A DNA stretch of 64,000 bases from an uncultured Sphingomonadaceae bacterium (GCA_947488625.1 CANKZR010000002.1:372001-436000); one strand, 5' to 3'. Numbered from the stretch's first letter, positions 7,929 to 17,261 are shown. Numbers and translations: made by a program. Notes: a model not told the origin generated them from the sequence alone.

Positions 7929-9713
7929 ATGGCGATCCCCACAGAATCCACAGAGCCGCAGAAGGCCAAAAGCCTCAGCCCACTGGCAATGATTTTTCGC
8001 GAGGCGAAGAATTATCCCCTGCAGGTGGCGTTTGCCGCCACAGCCCTTTTGATTACCGCCATCATAACCTCGCTGGCTCTCCCCAGCGCCCTGCGCCTGA
8101 TCATCGACCGGGGTTTTACGGGCGATGGAGAGATCGGACGGTGGTTCCGCTACCTGCTGGTGCTGGTGGGCGTTCTGGGCCTTGCAACGGCGGCACGGTT
8201 CTATTTCGTCAGCTGGCTGGGGGAACGGGTGGTCGCCGATATCCGGCGCAAGGTCTATGACAATCTGCTGGGACTGTCGCCGTCCTTCTTCGAAGAAAAC
8301 AGCCCGAAAGAAATCAGCAGCCGGATGGTATCCGATACCGCCATCATCGAACAGGTGGTGGGTACGACGGTGTCGGTGGCGCTGCGCAATATCATCATGG
8401 CCGTGCTGGCTACAGGCTACCTGTTCTGGCTCGCTCCGCAGCTGGCGGTGTGGTTGCTGGTGGGTCTGCCGGTCATCATCATTCCCATCACCGTGTTCGG
8501 TCGACGCCTGCGCACCATCAGTCGCACCAGTCAGGACCGCGTGGCCGATGTGGGCGCGATGGTAACCGAAACGCTGTCCGCGATGAAAATCGTGCAGGGT
8601 TTCAACCAGGAACGGCGTGAAGGCGCGCGGTTCGGCGTGTCCGTGGAAGAGACGTTCGGCGTCGCCAAGACGCGCGTACTGATCCGCGCGGTAATGACGG
8701 CGATGGTCATCACCCTGGTGTTCGGCGGCATCACGGCGCTGCTATGGCGGGGTGCAATTCTGGTATCCACCGGGGCGCTGACCGGCGGGACCATCGGCGC
8801 TTTCGTTTTCGCCAGCGCCATTGCCGCATCATCCTTCGGCGCCCTGACAGAGGTGCTGGGAGACCTGCTGCGCGGGGCAGGGGCCGCCAGTCGCCTGCGC
8901 GAACTGATGGATGAAGTGCCTGTCATCACCGCCCCCGCCCGCCCGCAGTCGCTTCCCATGCCACCACGCGGCAGCCTGTCGTTCCAGAACGTCAGTTTCA
9001 GCTATCCCACCCGGCCCAGCGAACAGGCCATTTCCGATTTCACCCTGACGGTGGAGCCGGGCGAAACCGTGGCCATCGTCGGACCGTCAGGTGCGGGCAA
9101 GAGCACGATCTTCCAGCTGGCAGAACGGTTCTACGATCCCGCCAGCGGCACGGTGCGCATGGATGGCGTGCCGCTGACGCAGGTCGACCCCGCCGAAGTG
9201 CGCCGCCGCATGGCGCTGGTGCCGCAGGAAGGCATCCTGTTCGCCGCCAGCGCGCGGGACAACTTGCGCTATGGCGCGTGGGATGCTGACGAGGCTGCCA
9301 TCTGGGATGCCGCCCGCGCTGCCAATGCCGAAGACTTCCTGCGCGATCTTCCCGATGGCCTCGACACCTTCCTGGGAGAAGGCGGCGCGCGGCTCTCGGG
9401 TGGACAGCGCCAGCGCCTGGCCATTGCCCGCGCCGTGCTGCGCGATTCGCCCATCCTGCTGCTGGACGAGGCGACCAGCGCGCTGGACGCCGAAAGCGAA
9501 CGGCTGGTGCAGGATGCGCTGGAGCACCTGATGCAGGACCGCACGACCCTGGTGATCGCGCACCGCCTCGCTACAGTGCGCGCGTCGGACCGGATTATCG
9601 TCATGGAAGGCGGCCGCATCGTGGAGCAGGGCGATCATGCCAGCCTCACGGCGCAGGGCGGCCTTTATGCCCGGTTGGCCTCCCTGCAATTCGACGATCC
9701 CGCCATCGCCTGA
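7929..9713 (+). CDS. MsbA-like ABC transporter, fused permease and ATPase
   Basis: A 594-residue half-transporter. Residues 20-330 form a six-helix type I exporter membrane domain; residues 350-594 form the nucleotide-binding domain. Motifs seen are Walker A GPSGAGKST (385-393), Q-loop VPQEGILF, signature LSGGQ (489-493), Walker B ILLLDEATS and the H-loop IAHRL. It resembles the MsbA-related exporters common in alphaproteobacteria (TIGR02204-like) and probably works as a homodimer exporting a lipid or hydrophobic compound. The ATG at 7929 is preferred because homology starts soon after; the frame is open further upstream and no strong ribosome site is seen. Confidence 0.88.
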   Translation: MAIPTESTEPQKAKSLSPLAMIFREAKNYPLQVAFAATALLITAIITSLALPSALRLIIDRGFTGDGEIGRWFRYLLVLVGVLGLATAARFYFVSWLGERVVADIRRKVYDNLLGLSPSFFEENSPKEISSRMVSDTAIIEQVVGTTVSVALRNIIMAVLATGYLFWLAPQLAVWLLVGLPVIIIPITVFGRRLRTISRTSQDRVADVGAMVTETLSAMKIVQGFNQERREGARFGVSVEETFGVAKTRVLIRAVMTAMVITLVFGGITALLWRGAILVSTGALTGGTIGAFVFASAIAASSFGALTEVLGDLLRGAGAASRLRELMDEVPVITAPARPQSLPMPPRGSLSFQNVSFSYPTRPSEQAISDFTLTVEPGETVAIVGPSGAGKSTIFQLAERFYDPASGTVRMDGVPLTQVDPAEVRRRMALVPQEGILFAASARDNLRYGAWDADEAAIWDAARAANAEDFLRDLPDGLDTFLGEGGARLSGGQRQRLAIARAVLRDSPILLLDEATSALDAESERLVQDALEHLMQDRTTLVIAHRLATVRASDRIIVMEGGRIVEQGDHASLTAQGGLYARLASLQFDDPAIA

Positions 9714-9853
9714 GCCGCTCCTCGGCAGGGCGTTCATGTCTTGCGTCGAGCGGAATCGGCCTTACATCGATATCGTAACGACAGAAACCGCTTCGCCAGT
9801 GTGGACGAATGCGGTGATACACAATTACCCGCACGAAGAGGAACGCCTACTCC

Positions 9854-11983
9854 ATGATCCGCAAGCTGCTAGTCACTTCGGCATCCGTATTCGGACTTGC
9901 CACAGCCGCCGTAACCGCCACCCCCGCCCTGGCCCAGGACGAGAACACGGCCCCGACAATGGATTTCGGCACCTGGGGTGTCGATCTTTCGCAGCTGGAT
10001 CGCAACGTCGATCCGGGTGACGATTTCAACGCCTATACCAATGCCAAGTGGATCGCCGCGAACGAGATTCCGGCAGACCGCCAGCGCTACGGCGCGTTCG
10101 ACATGTTGCGCGAGGAATCGATCCACGACGTGGAAGTTCTGGTGCGCGATCTCGTTGCATCGAACCCGGCGCCGGGTACCTCCGCACGGCGGATCGTCGA
10201 TGCCTACAACGCCTTTGCCGATGTGGAAGCCATCGATGCAACCGGTCTTGCCCCGGCGCAGCCCTATTTGCAGGAAATCTACTCCGCGTCCGATCTGGAA
10301 GGTCTTGTTCGCCTGTTCCCCAAGGCAGGCTTCCCCAGCCTCGTGTCGGCAGGCGTTGGCGTGGATGCGCGCAACCCAACCGACTATGTCGTATCGCTCG
10401 GGTTTTCGGGCATGGGCCTGCCTGACCGGGACTATTATCTCGTCGATTCCGAAAATAACCTCGAAATTCGCGCCGCTTACATGGATTACCTGACCTTCCT
10501 GCTGGAAAAGGCCGGTTACGCAGATCCTCGCCCGGCTGCCGAAGCTGTCTACGCTTTCGAGCGGCAGGTGGCCGAGATTGAATGGGCGCGCCAGATGTTC
10601 CGCATCCCGCAGCTCACCTACAACGAACTGACGCCGGAAGACCTGACCGCGATGGCTGGTGACTTCCCGATCTCTGCTCTGCTGGAAGAAGGCCAGTTCT
10701 CCGACCAGACGCGCTTCCTCGCCTCGCAGCTTCCTCCAACCGACGAAGAGATCGAGGCTCTTGGCCTGACGCCGGAGCAGCTGGACATGATCGGTGGCGG
10801 GCTGCCCGCGATGATGGAGCTGATGACGCAGACCCCGCTGGCGACGATCAAGGCCTATATGGCCAAGAGTTTCCTCTCATCGAATGCTCCGGTGCTGTCC
10901 ACCGAACTGGACGACGCCAATTTCGATTTTTACGGACGCAAGATCAGCGGCCGCGAAGAACAGCAGGAACGCTGGAAGCGCGCAATCGGCGCCGTTGAAG
11001 GCGCGTTGGGCGAACAGCTGGGTGCGCTTTACGTGGAACGGTACTTCCCGCCCGAGAGCAAGGCGCGCATGGATGCGCTGGTGGCCAACCTGTCGCGCGC
11101 GATGAGCGTGGCACTCGACAACAACGACTGGATGACGCCGGAAACCATCGCGGAAGCTCGCGCCAAGCTGGAAGGCTTCGTGCCGATGATCGGCTATCCG
11201 GACGAGTTCGAAACCTATGACGGGCTGGAGATCAGCGCCGACGATCCGCTGGGCAACCGCATGAATGCCACGCGCTGGTCGATCCAGGATAATCTGGATC
11301 GCCTAGGCACCAAGGTCGATCCCAGCGAATGGGGCATGTTGCCGCAGACGGTGAATGCCTACTATTCGCCGCTTACCAATCGCATCGTCTTCCCTGCTGC
11401 GATCCTGCAGCCGCCCTTCTTCAATGCCGAAGCCGATCCGGCCGTGAACTACGGTGGCATTGGCGCCGTAATCGGGCATGAAATCGGCCACGGTTACGAT
11501 GATCAGGGATCGCAGTTCGATGCCACCGGCACGCTGCGCAACTGGTGGCAGGATTCCGACCGCGAGGGGTTCGAGCAGTATACCGCGCGCATGGCCGAAT
11601 TCATCGAGTCCTATTGCCCCGTCGACAGTCCCGAAGGACCGGTCTGCCTGCGTGGCGGACAATCCATGGGTGAAACGCTGGGCGACGTCGTGGGGCTGCA
11701 AATGGCCTACCGCGCCTACCGCATGTCGCTGAATGGCGAAGAGGCCCCGGTGATCGACGGTCTGACCGGCGACCAGCGCTTTTTCCTGGGCTTTGCGCAG
11801 GTGTGGCGCGGGATGGAGCGTGAGGAGAGCCTGCGCAACCGCGTGATGACGGCGAACCACCCACCAGGTGCATTCCGCTTGAACAACGCCGTGCGCCACC
11901 TCGATGCATGGTACGATGCTTTCGACGTTGGCCCGGACGATGCGCTTTACCTGCCGCCGGAGGAACGTATCTCCATCTGGTAG
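9854..11983 (+). CDS. M13 family zinc metallopeptidase (neprilysin/PepO-like)
   Basis: A 709-residue exported endopeptidase. Residues 1-28 form a signal peptide ending ATPALA-QDEN. The zinc site is HEIGH at 542-546 in IGAVIGHEIGHGYDDQGSQ, with the third ligand Glu607 in GETLGDVVG. The NAYYSPLTNRIVFPAAILQP stretch that precedes it is typical of M13. The length matches the family. It likely degrades short peptides in the periplasm or at the surface. It stands alone, followed by a good terminator at 12011-12044. Confidence 0.93.
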   Translation: MIRKLLVTSASVFGLATAAVTATPALAQDENTAPTMDFGTWGVDLSQLDRNVDPGDDFNAYTNAKWIAANEIPADRQRYGAFDMLREESIHDVEVLVRDLVASNPAPGTSARRIVDAYNAFADVEAIDATGLAPAQPYLQEIYSASDLEGLVRLFPKAGFPSLVSAGVGVDARNPTDYVVSLGFSGMGLPDRDYYLVDSENNLEIRAAYMDYLTFLLEKAGYADPRPAAEAVYAFERQVAEIEWARQMFRIPQLTYNELTPEDLTAMAGDFPISALLEEGQFSDQTRFLASQLPPTDEEIEALGLTPEQLDMIGGGLPAMMELMTQTPLATIKAYMAKSFLSSNAPVLSTELDDANFDFYGRKISGREEQQERWKRAIGAVEGALGEQLGALYVERYFPPESKARMDALVANLSRAMSVALDNNDWMTPETIAEARAKLEGFVPMIGYPDEFETYDGLEISADDPLGNRMNATRWSIQDNLDRLGTKVDPSEWGMLPQTVNAYYSPLTNRIVFPAAILQPPFFNAEADPAVNYGGIGAVIGHEIGHGYDDQGSQFDATGTLRNWWQDSDREGFEQYTARMAEFIESYCPVDSPEGPVCLRGGQSMGETLGDVVGLQMAYRAYRMSLNGEEAPVIDGLTGDQRFFLGFAQVWRGMEREESLRNRVMTANHPPGAFRLNNAVRHLDAWYDAFDVGPDDALYLPPEERISIW

Positions 11984-12010
11984 GAATGACCGTAACAAAC
12001 TGAACCACTG

Positions 12011-12044
12011 AACGGGGGCGAGGCTTGACTTTGCCCCCGTTTTG
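12011..12044 (+). terminator. Rho-independent terminator after the M13 peptidase
   Basis: A perfect 9-bp stem AACGGGGGC/GCCCCCGTT (12011-12019 with 12033-12041), 13-base loop, then TTTT. It lies 28 bases after the peptidase stop codon. Confidence 0.8.
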
Positions 12045-12101
12045 GTTGGAGGCGGGTGCGTTCACCCCAGTCCCATTTCCAGCCACGGACCGACTTCAGC
12101 G

Positions 12102-12947
12102 ATGACTTTCCTCGAAATGCTGATCCTTGCCATCGTGCAGGGAATTACCGAATTTTTGCCGATTTCGTCTTCGGGCCACCTTATTCTCGTACCCGTGTTC
12201 ACGGGCGCGGACGATCAGGGTCCGATGATCGATATCGCCGTGCACATCGGCTCCCTGCTGGCCATCATCGTCTATTTCTTCAAGGATGCTTGGGGCCTGG
12301 CGCGTGGTGGTTTTGCCACCGTTGGCATTGGCCACGCGCCCGAACAGAAGCGCCTGTTCTGGTGGATCGTATTGGGAACGATACCTGCCGTGATCGCGGG
12401 CCTTTCGATCAAGCTGGGCGCTTTCAACTCCATTGCCGAACAATGGTTCGGCCTTACCGTGCTTGAGGACGACCTGCTGGCTTCCCTGCGCTTTACGGAC
12501 CTGATTGCAGTCAACCTAATTCTCTATGGCATCCTGCTGGGCCTTGCCGATTACTTTGGCCGCGAAGACCGCTCCTACGAAGATCTGACATGGCGCGACG
12601 GGTTGCTGGTGGGCCTGGCACAGGCGCTGGCGCTGATCCCCGGCACCAGTCGATCGGGCGTCACCATGACGGCGGCGCGTTTTCTTGGCTTCGGACGTGT
12701 CGAGGCGGCGCGTTTTTCCTTCCTGCTTTCGATTCCGGCGGTGGCAGGGGCCGGTATTCTCATCATCCCGGACCTTGTGGAGGCGGGCGGCGATCTTGTT
12801 CGTGAAGCGCTGATAACGGGTGTTCTCACTTTCATCGCGGCGTTCGGCACGATGGCGTTCCTGATGAACTTTTTGAAGAAGGCGTCCATGCTCGTTTTCG
12901 TGATCTATCGCATCGCACTGGGCGTCTTGCTGCTGTGGATGTTCTAG
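12102..12947 (+). CDS. uppP: Undecaprenyl-diphosphatase
   Basis: UppP/BacA removes a phosphate from undecaprenyl diphosphate at the membrane, recycling the carrier for peptidoglycan and surface glycans. The 281-residue product shows the two signature regions: QGITEFLPISSSGHL (Glu17, His26) and PGTSRSG with Arg184. It has about eight membrane segments and ends LGVLLLWMF. The ATG at 12102 is chosen because the family N-terminus MTFLEMLILAIVQG starts there; the upstream extension overlaps the terminator. It is the only member of the pathway in the window besides the glycan genes near 4 kb. Confidence 0.94.
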   Translation: MTFLEMLILAIVQGITEFLPISSSGHLILVPVFTGADDQGPMIDIAVHIGSLLAIIVYFFKDAWGLARGGFATVGIGHAPEQKRLFWWIVLGTIPAVIAGLSIKLGAFNSIAEQWFGLTVLEDDLLASLRFTDLIAVNLILYGILLGLADYFGREDRSYEDLTWRDGLLVGLAQALALIPGTSRSGVTMTAARFLGFGRVEAARFSFLLSIPAVAGAGILIIPDLVEAGGDLVREALITGVLTFIAAFGTMAFLMNFLKKASMLVFVIYRIALGVLLLWMF

Positions 12948-13033
12948 CGCACTACTTGCGGTAAAAATGTTGTTTCACAATATTTTAGCCCTGTAGCTGG
13001 TGTTTTGTCCGATCGCTGTGAACATTCATTCAT

Positions 13034-13059
13034 GGAACCACCATCAGGTCCATACCGTT
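13034..13059 (+). promoter_or_regulatory. EcfG-type general stress promoter
   Basis: GGAAC at 13034-13038, a 17-base spacer, then CGTT at 13056-13059: the alphaproteobacterial EcfG (sigma for general stress) consensus. The ATG of the small membrane protein is 33 bases downstream, giving a short leader. Confidence 0.7.
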
Positions 13060-13091
13060 GATTTGATGGGAAGCCTGAAAGGATGTGAAAG

Positions 13092-13361
13092 ATGGGCTAT
13101 GTTTTTCTGCTGGTGACAGGGGCCATTCTGGGATGGCTGGCAGCGTTCATCCTGCGCGCCGAATCCCCCCGCAATCTCAAGATCAATATCGGTGCCGGGG
13201 TAATCGGTGCCCTGTTCGCCGGCTTGGTGGTCAGCCCTGCAGTCTCGGCCGGAAATCTCGCTTCGGGAACCTACACGGTGGACGCGATGTGCATCTCCAT
13301 GGCCGGTTCACTGGCGATGCTATTGTTCGCGAATGTCTTGCGCCATCAGGAAGTCTTGTAA
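13092..13361 (+). CDS. Small GlsB/YeaQ/YmgE-like stress membrane protein
   Basis: An 89-residue protein with three hydrophobic segments (about 2-19, 32-52 and 68-82). The start MGYVFLLVTGAILGWLAAFI, with Gly-rich helices and the NIGAGVIGALFAGL repeat, is the pattern of transglycosylase-associated/GlsB-type membrane proteins, which are often stress induced. The EcfG-type promoter immediately upstream fits that role. Molecular function in this family is not established. An acidic lipoprotein follows 92 bases later. Confidence 0.78.
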   Translation: MGYVFLLVTGAILGWLAAFILRAESPRNLKINIGAGVIGALFAGLVVSPAVSAGNLASGTYTVDAMCISMAGSLAMLLFANVLRHQEVL

Positions 13362-13453
13362 CCGGGCCACAATCCTGCCACAATGTAATCGAGGGCCAAA
13401 AACAGCATGGAGTGGGCCCGCCAATTCGCTCCTATCCAATCAAGGAATTCCTA

Positions 13454-13699
13454 ATGAAGAAGATCGTAGCTTTCGCTTCCGCCGCCGTTTTGGGCCTGGG
13501 TGTTGCAGCATGTGACAGCGCCGCCGAAAACGAAGCCGAAGAGAACATCGAAGAGATGGAAGATGCTCGCGACGCCGAAGTCAACCAGATGGAAGACGAA
13601 GGCATGATCACCGACGATCAGGCCGACGCAATGGACGACGAGACGGACGCCATGGAAGAGTCCATGGAAGAGCAGGCCGACGAAATCGACGAAATGTAA
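13454..13699 (+). CDS. Small, extremely acidic lipoprotein
   Basis: An 81-residue product. MKKIVAFASAAVLGLGVAAC is a lipoprotein signal with lipobox VAAC. The mature part is almost wholly Glu, Asp, Met and Ala, with repeated MEDE/MDDE/MEE units and a final DEIDEM. AAGGA lies seven bases before the ATG at 13454. The design is close to the lipoprotein at 15033-15344, suggesting related genes. I know no assigned function; cation binding or an envelope spacer is possible. A strong terminator follows at 13721. Confidence 0.72.
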   Translation: MKKIVAFASAAVLGLGVAACDSAAENEAEENIEEMEDARDAEVNQMEDEGMITDDQADAMDDETDAMEESMEEQADEIDEM

Positions 13700-13720
13700 G
13701 CTTCGGCTTACCCGATTCAG

Positions 13721-13758
13721 AAAAACCGGCGCTGGTTCGTTCCAGCGCCGGTTTTTTT
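13721..13758 (+). terminator. Strong rho-independent terminator
   Basis: A 15-bp perfect stem, AAAAACCGGCGCTGG (13721-13735) with its complement at 13742-13756, six-base loop TTCGTT, then a T run. The A/T ends make it usable in both directions, so it may also serve phhA from the other side. Confidence 0.88.
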
Positions 13759-13798
13759 ATGTGTGAATTAGCGGTAACACAGAAACCGGGCGTGACTG

Positions 13799-14770
13799 CT
13801 AGACCGGCTTTGCGCTCGATCCCCTGCCGCCGCGCAAGAAATATTCCTGCGTGCCCCGGTGCAGCACGTTATCGACATCAATCACAGCTGAATTTGCGTA
13901 GGTGAAACCAGCGCCAAGGTTGCGATAGAGCCGATCGAAATCGCGCTCCACCGTCTGCCGGTAGAGATCCTCGAAGCTCTCGATCACGAAATAGGTCGGT
14001 TGCAGATCGTCGATCACGTAATCGGTGCGCATCACCCGATCCACGTTGAGCATGATCCGGTTGGGGCTTTCCCCTTCCAGCGCGAAGATCGCCTCTGTCG
14101 GGCCGGACAGGATTCCCGCACCGAAGATACGCGGTTCTCCAGCCTCCAGCATCAGGCCGAATTCAACGGTGTACCAGTATAGCGAGCCCAGCGCCTTCAG
14201 CTTGTTGTAGCGCATGGCCTTCCACCCGGCGCGACCGTATTCCTGCATGTAATCGGCAAAGGTAGGATCGGTCAGCAAGGGCACATGGCCGAACACGTCG
14301 TGGAACACGTCGGGTTCCTGGATATAATCGAACGTCTCGCGCGTGCGGATGAAATTGCCTGCCGGGAAACGGCGGTTGGCAAGATGCCAGAAAAACACGT
14401 GATCGGGGATCAGCATGGGCACGGGCACCACGCTCCATCCGGTCATGCCGCCCAGTTCTTCCGATAGACGTCCGAAATCGGGGACGCCGCCCTTGCCTAG
14501 GTCCAGTTTCTCCAGCCCTTCAAGCATGGCGCTGCAGGCGCGGCCGGGCAGCACGCGCATCTGACGAGCGAACAGGTCGTCCCAGATGACATCGTCTTCC
14601 GAGGTGTACTGCGTCTGCTGCGGCTCGAGCCAGTCTTCCCCCACATGATCGGGGCGCTTCAGCGGGGCGGTGAACACGCTGCTGTCGACATCGGGCAGCG
14701 TGGCGAAATCTTCTTTCGTCCCGGCAGCCTGGTTTGTCGCTGCGGGTGGCTTTTCGGCAAGGTCAGTCAT
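13799..14770 (-). CDS. phhA: Phenylalanine 4-monooxygenase
   Basis: A pterin-dependent non-haem iron enzyme converting phenylalanine to tyrosine. Numbered from MTDLAEKPP, the iron ligands are His157 and His162 in PDVFHDVFGHVPLL and Glu203 in YWYTVEFGL; GWSVVPVPMLIPDHVFFWHL precedes them. At about 323 residues it is a full catalytic domain with a 40-residue N-terminal lead and no ACT regulatory domain. The start is uncertain: ATGs at 14770, 14779 and 14800 share the frame and none has a clear ribosome site. No pterin-recycling gene lies nearby. Confidence 0.92.
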   Translation of the reverse strand: MTDLAEKPPAATNQAAGTKEDFATLPDVDSSVFTAPLKRPDHVGEDWLEPQQTQYTSEDDVIWDDLFARQMRVLPGRACSAMLEGLEKLDLGKGGVPDFGRLSEELGGMTGWSVVPVPMLIPDHVFFWHLANRRFPAGNFIRTRETFDYIQEPDVFHDVFGHVPLLTDPTFADYMQEYGRAGWKAMRYNKLKALGSLYWYTVEFGLMLEAGEPRIFGAGILSGPTEAIFALEGESPNRIMLNVDRVMRTDYVIDDLQPTYFVIESFEDLYRQTVERDFDRLYRNLGAGFTYANSAVIDVDNVLHRGTQEYFLRGGRGSSAKPV

Positions 14771-14817
14771 GTTGCACATGATACCACATGCAGTAGCCAT
14801 GCGGCAATCGGGTTGGC

Positions 14818-15036
14818 CTAGGGCTCGGGCGGTGCGGAGGACTCGCCATCGGATGTCGGCTCTGCCGGTTCGCGTACTTCCAGCATGGCGGCGGCATCTT
14901 TCAGCGCCGCCTCCTCGTCCTGCGAAGCCGGGGCGGGAGGGGGACCGCCTTCACTGCCGCAGCCCACCACGCAAAGCGATAGGGCCAGACCCGCCAAGGC
15001 CTGGCCCCCTCGTATCAGCCTACGTGTGCCGATCAC
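14818..15036 (-). CDS. Small lipoprotein, translationally coupled
   Basis: A 72-residue frame starting with GTG at 15036; the GTG overlaps the TGA of the gene upstream (GTGA), so the two are probably coupled. The N-terminus has a basic start, a hydrophobic core GLALSLCVVGC and the lipobox VVGC. The mature part is short, acidic and proline-rich (GGPPPAPASQDEEAALKDAA). No family is recognised. Conservation in relatives would decide whether it is a real gene. Confidence 0.5.
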   Translation of the reverse strand: MIGTRRLIRGGQALAGLALSLCVVGCGSEGGPPPAPASQDEEAALKDAAAMLEVREPAEPTSDGESSAPPEP

Positions 15037-15344
15037 TCGGCAGCGTCTTCCATCGTATCCTGCGCAGCTTCGGCAGCGGCGATGGCGTCGTCCACTGCGT
15101 TTTCGGCAGCATCGCCTGCTGCCTCTGCCTGCGCATCGCCTTCGTCCATGGCGGCGTCGATATCCTCCTGGGCGTCTTCCATCATGGCATCTTCATCGAC
15201 GACCGGATCGGGTGCACCGACCATCGCATCGTCCGAAGGCACTTCGACGGTATCGGCCACGGCATCGTCGGATGCATCGGTGGTATCCCCGCAGGCAGAA
15301 AGCGCGAGGACGGCGGTGCTGGCAATAATGGCAAGTTTCTTCAT
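15033..15344 (-). CDS. Acidic small lipoprotein
   Basis: A 103-residue product starting MKKLAIIASTAVLALSACGD, a lipoprotein signal with lipobox LSAC. The mature part is dominated by Asp, Ala, Glu and Met in helical-looking repeats (EDAQEDIDAAMDEGDAQAEA). The start at 15344 is preferred over the long open extension because the signal peptide begins there and GGAAAGGG is about 13 bases upstream. It resembles the lipoprotein at 13454-13699 in signal and composition. Function unknown; envelope location likely. Confidence 0.68.
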   Translation of the reverse strand: MKKLAIIASTAVLALSACGDTTDASDDAVADTVEVPSDDAMVGAPDPVVDEDAMMEDAQEDIDAAMDEGDAQAEAAGDAAENAVDDAIAAAEAAQDTMEDAAE

Positions 15345-15464
15345 GGCGTGGATGGCCCTTTCCCTCCAGTTGATAGGAAAGTGCCCAATACCCCAGCGGT
15401 GCGCGCGTGGAAATGCCCTATCGGGGTGTAGCGGCGAACGCTGCGACCTGTCACAGCAGCTGCA

Positions 15465-17261
15465 ATGTCTCAAACGCTCGATCCTGGCCCTGATCTCGAC
15501 ATGGCGCGCGACGAATTGCGCCGCCTTTTCGGCTTCCCCGACTTTCGTGGAAAGCAGGCGGATGTAGTGGCGCGCGTATTGCGGGGCGAATCGACGCTGG
15601 CCGTAATGCCGACAGGGGCGGGCAAGTCGCTCACCTACCAGCTTCCCGCCACGATGCTGGAGGGCACCTGCGTGGTGATATCGCCGCTGATCGCCCTGAT
15701 GCACGACCAGCTGCGTGCCGCGCGCGCCAACGGCATCCGCGCGGCCACGCTGACCAGCGCCGACGCCGACTGGCGGGAGACGATGGACGCGTTCCGGGCA
15801 GGCGAACTGGATCTGCTGTACGTGGCGCCCGAACGCGCCAGCCAGCAGGGATTCCGCGATCTGCTCGGCTCTGCAAAGCTTGCGCTGTTCGCGGTGGACG
15901 AGGCGCATTGCGTGTCCGAATGGGGGCACGATTTCCGTCCCGACTATCGCCAGCTGCGCCCGCTGATGGATGCCTTTGCGCATGTTCCGCGCCTGGCGCT
16001 GACGGCCACGGCGGACGCGCACACCCGCGCCGATATCCTGACCCAGCTGGGCATTCCCTCCGACGGATTGATCGTCGCGGGCTTCGATCGTCCTAATATC
16101 CGCTATGCGATCCGCCCGCGGGATTCGTTGCCGCGGCAACTGGAGCGTCTGTGCCATGACCACCCCGGCCCCGGCATCGTCTACGCGCCCACCCGCCGGA
16201 AGGTGGAACAGCTGGCAGAAGCGCTGGGTAAGGCCACGGGCCGCCCCGTGCTGCCCTATCACGCAGGCCTGCCGCCCGAAGTGCGCGCCGCGAACCAGGC
16301 CGCTTTCGTATCGTCGGAAGACATGGTGATGGTGGCAACCATCGCCTTTGGCATGGGGATCGACAAACCCGATGTGCGCTTTGTTGCCCATGCCGCCACG
16401 CCCAAGTCGATAGAGGCTTATTACCAGGAAACAGGACGCGCGGGCCGCGATGGCGATCCGGCGGTGGCGCTATTGTTGTGGGGCGCGGGCGACTTTGCAC
16501 AGGCGCGCTCACGCGTGGCTGAGGTAGAGGAGGCGCGCCAGCACGGCGAACGCCAGCGGCTGGACGCTCTTGCCGGACTCGTCGAGACCGCGGGTTGTCG
16601 CCGCGCCGTGCTGCTGCGCCATTTTGGCGAGAACCCACCGGAGAATTGCGGCAATTGCGACAATTGCATCGACCCACCCGAATTGATCGACGTGACGAAA
16701 CTGGCGCAAAAGCTGCTGTCCGCTGCCTATCGCACGGGCCAGAGTTTCGGCTTTGGCCATCTGCAAAAAGTGCTGACAGGCGTGGATGACGAGCGGGTGC
16801 GAGCAAAGGCGCACGACAAGCTTTCCGTCTTCGGCATCGTAGAAGGAGAGGAGGCGGCCCTGCTGCAACCTGTCGCCCGCGCCCTGCAGGCGCGCGGGTT
16901 TCTGACGCAGACCGAGCATGGCGGTTTGCAACTGGCAGGCGACGTCCGCGCAATACTTTCGGGCGAGACGAACATCGGCATTACGCGCCCGCCAGAGCGT
17001 AGCCGAAGCCGGTCGAGACGATCTGGTAACACCCCCAACCCCACCGGCGACCCGCTGTTCGATGCGCTGCGTACGCTACGCCGCGATCTGGCGGCTGAAG
17101 CCGGGGTTCCACCCTATGTCGTGTTCCATGATGCCGCCCTGCGCGCGATGGCAGCAGACAGGCCGGTGAACCTTTCGGAAATGTCGCAGATCCCCGGCGT
17201 CGGTGCGAAGAAGCTGGAGGCCTATGGCGAGGCTTTTCTGAAAGCAATCGACGAGCATTAA
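15465..17261 (+). CDS. recQ: RecQ-type ATP-dependent DNA helicase
   Basis: A 598-residue superfamily 2 3'-5' helicase for recombination and fork repair. Order of parts: motif I MPTGAGKS (48-55), motif II DEAH (145-148) inside AVDEAHCVSEWGHDFRPDY, the RecQ aromatic-rich loop, the helicase C domain with YYQETGRAGRDG, then a zinc-binding Cys set in GCRRAVLLRHFGE and NCGNCDNC, a winged-helix region, and an HRDC domain near 515-595 (LFDALRTLRRDLAAEAGVPP). The length is typical of the bacterial enzyme. It stands alone, divergent from the acidic lipoprotein. Confidence 0.95.
   Translation: MSQTLDPGPDLDMARDELRRLFGFPDFRGKQADVVARVLRGESTLAVMPTGAGKSLTYQLPATMLEGTCVVISPLIALMHDQLRAARANGIRAATLTSADADWRETMDAFRAGELDLLYVAPERASQQGFRDLLGSAKLALFAVDEAHCVSEWGHDFRPDYRQLRPLMDAFAHVPRLALTATADAHTRADILTQLGIPSDGLIVAGFDRPNIRYAIRPRDSLPRQLERLCHDHPGPGIVYAPTRRKVEQLAEALGKATGRPVLPYHAGLPPEVRAANQAAFVSSEDMVMVATIAFGMGIDKPDVRFVAHAATPKSIEAYYQETGRAGRDGDPAVALLLWGAGDFAQARSRVAEVEEARQHGERQRLDALAGLVETAGCRRAVLLRHFGENPPENCGNCDNCIDPPELIDVTKLAQKLLSAAYRTGQSFGFGHLQKVLTGVDDERVRAKAHDKLSVFGIVEGEEAALLQPVARALQARGFLTQTEHGGLQLAGDVRAILSGETNIGITRPPERSRSRSRRSGNTPNPTGDPLFDALRTLRRDLAAEAGVPPYVVFHDAALRAMAADRPVNLSEMSQIPGVGAKKLEAYGEAFLKAIDEH

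Noticed and set aside
15345-16391. N-terminal extension of the acidic lipoprotein frame through recQ
   Set aside because: It runs antisense to recQ, and a clear lipoprotein signal peptide with an upstream purine-rich site begins at 15344.
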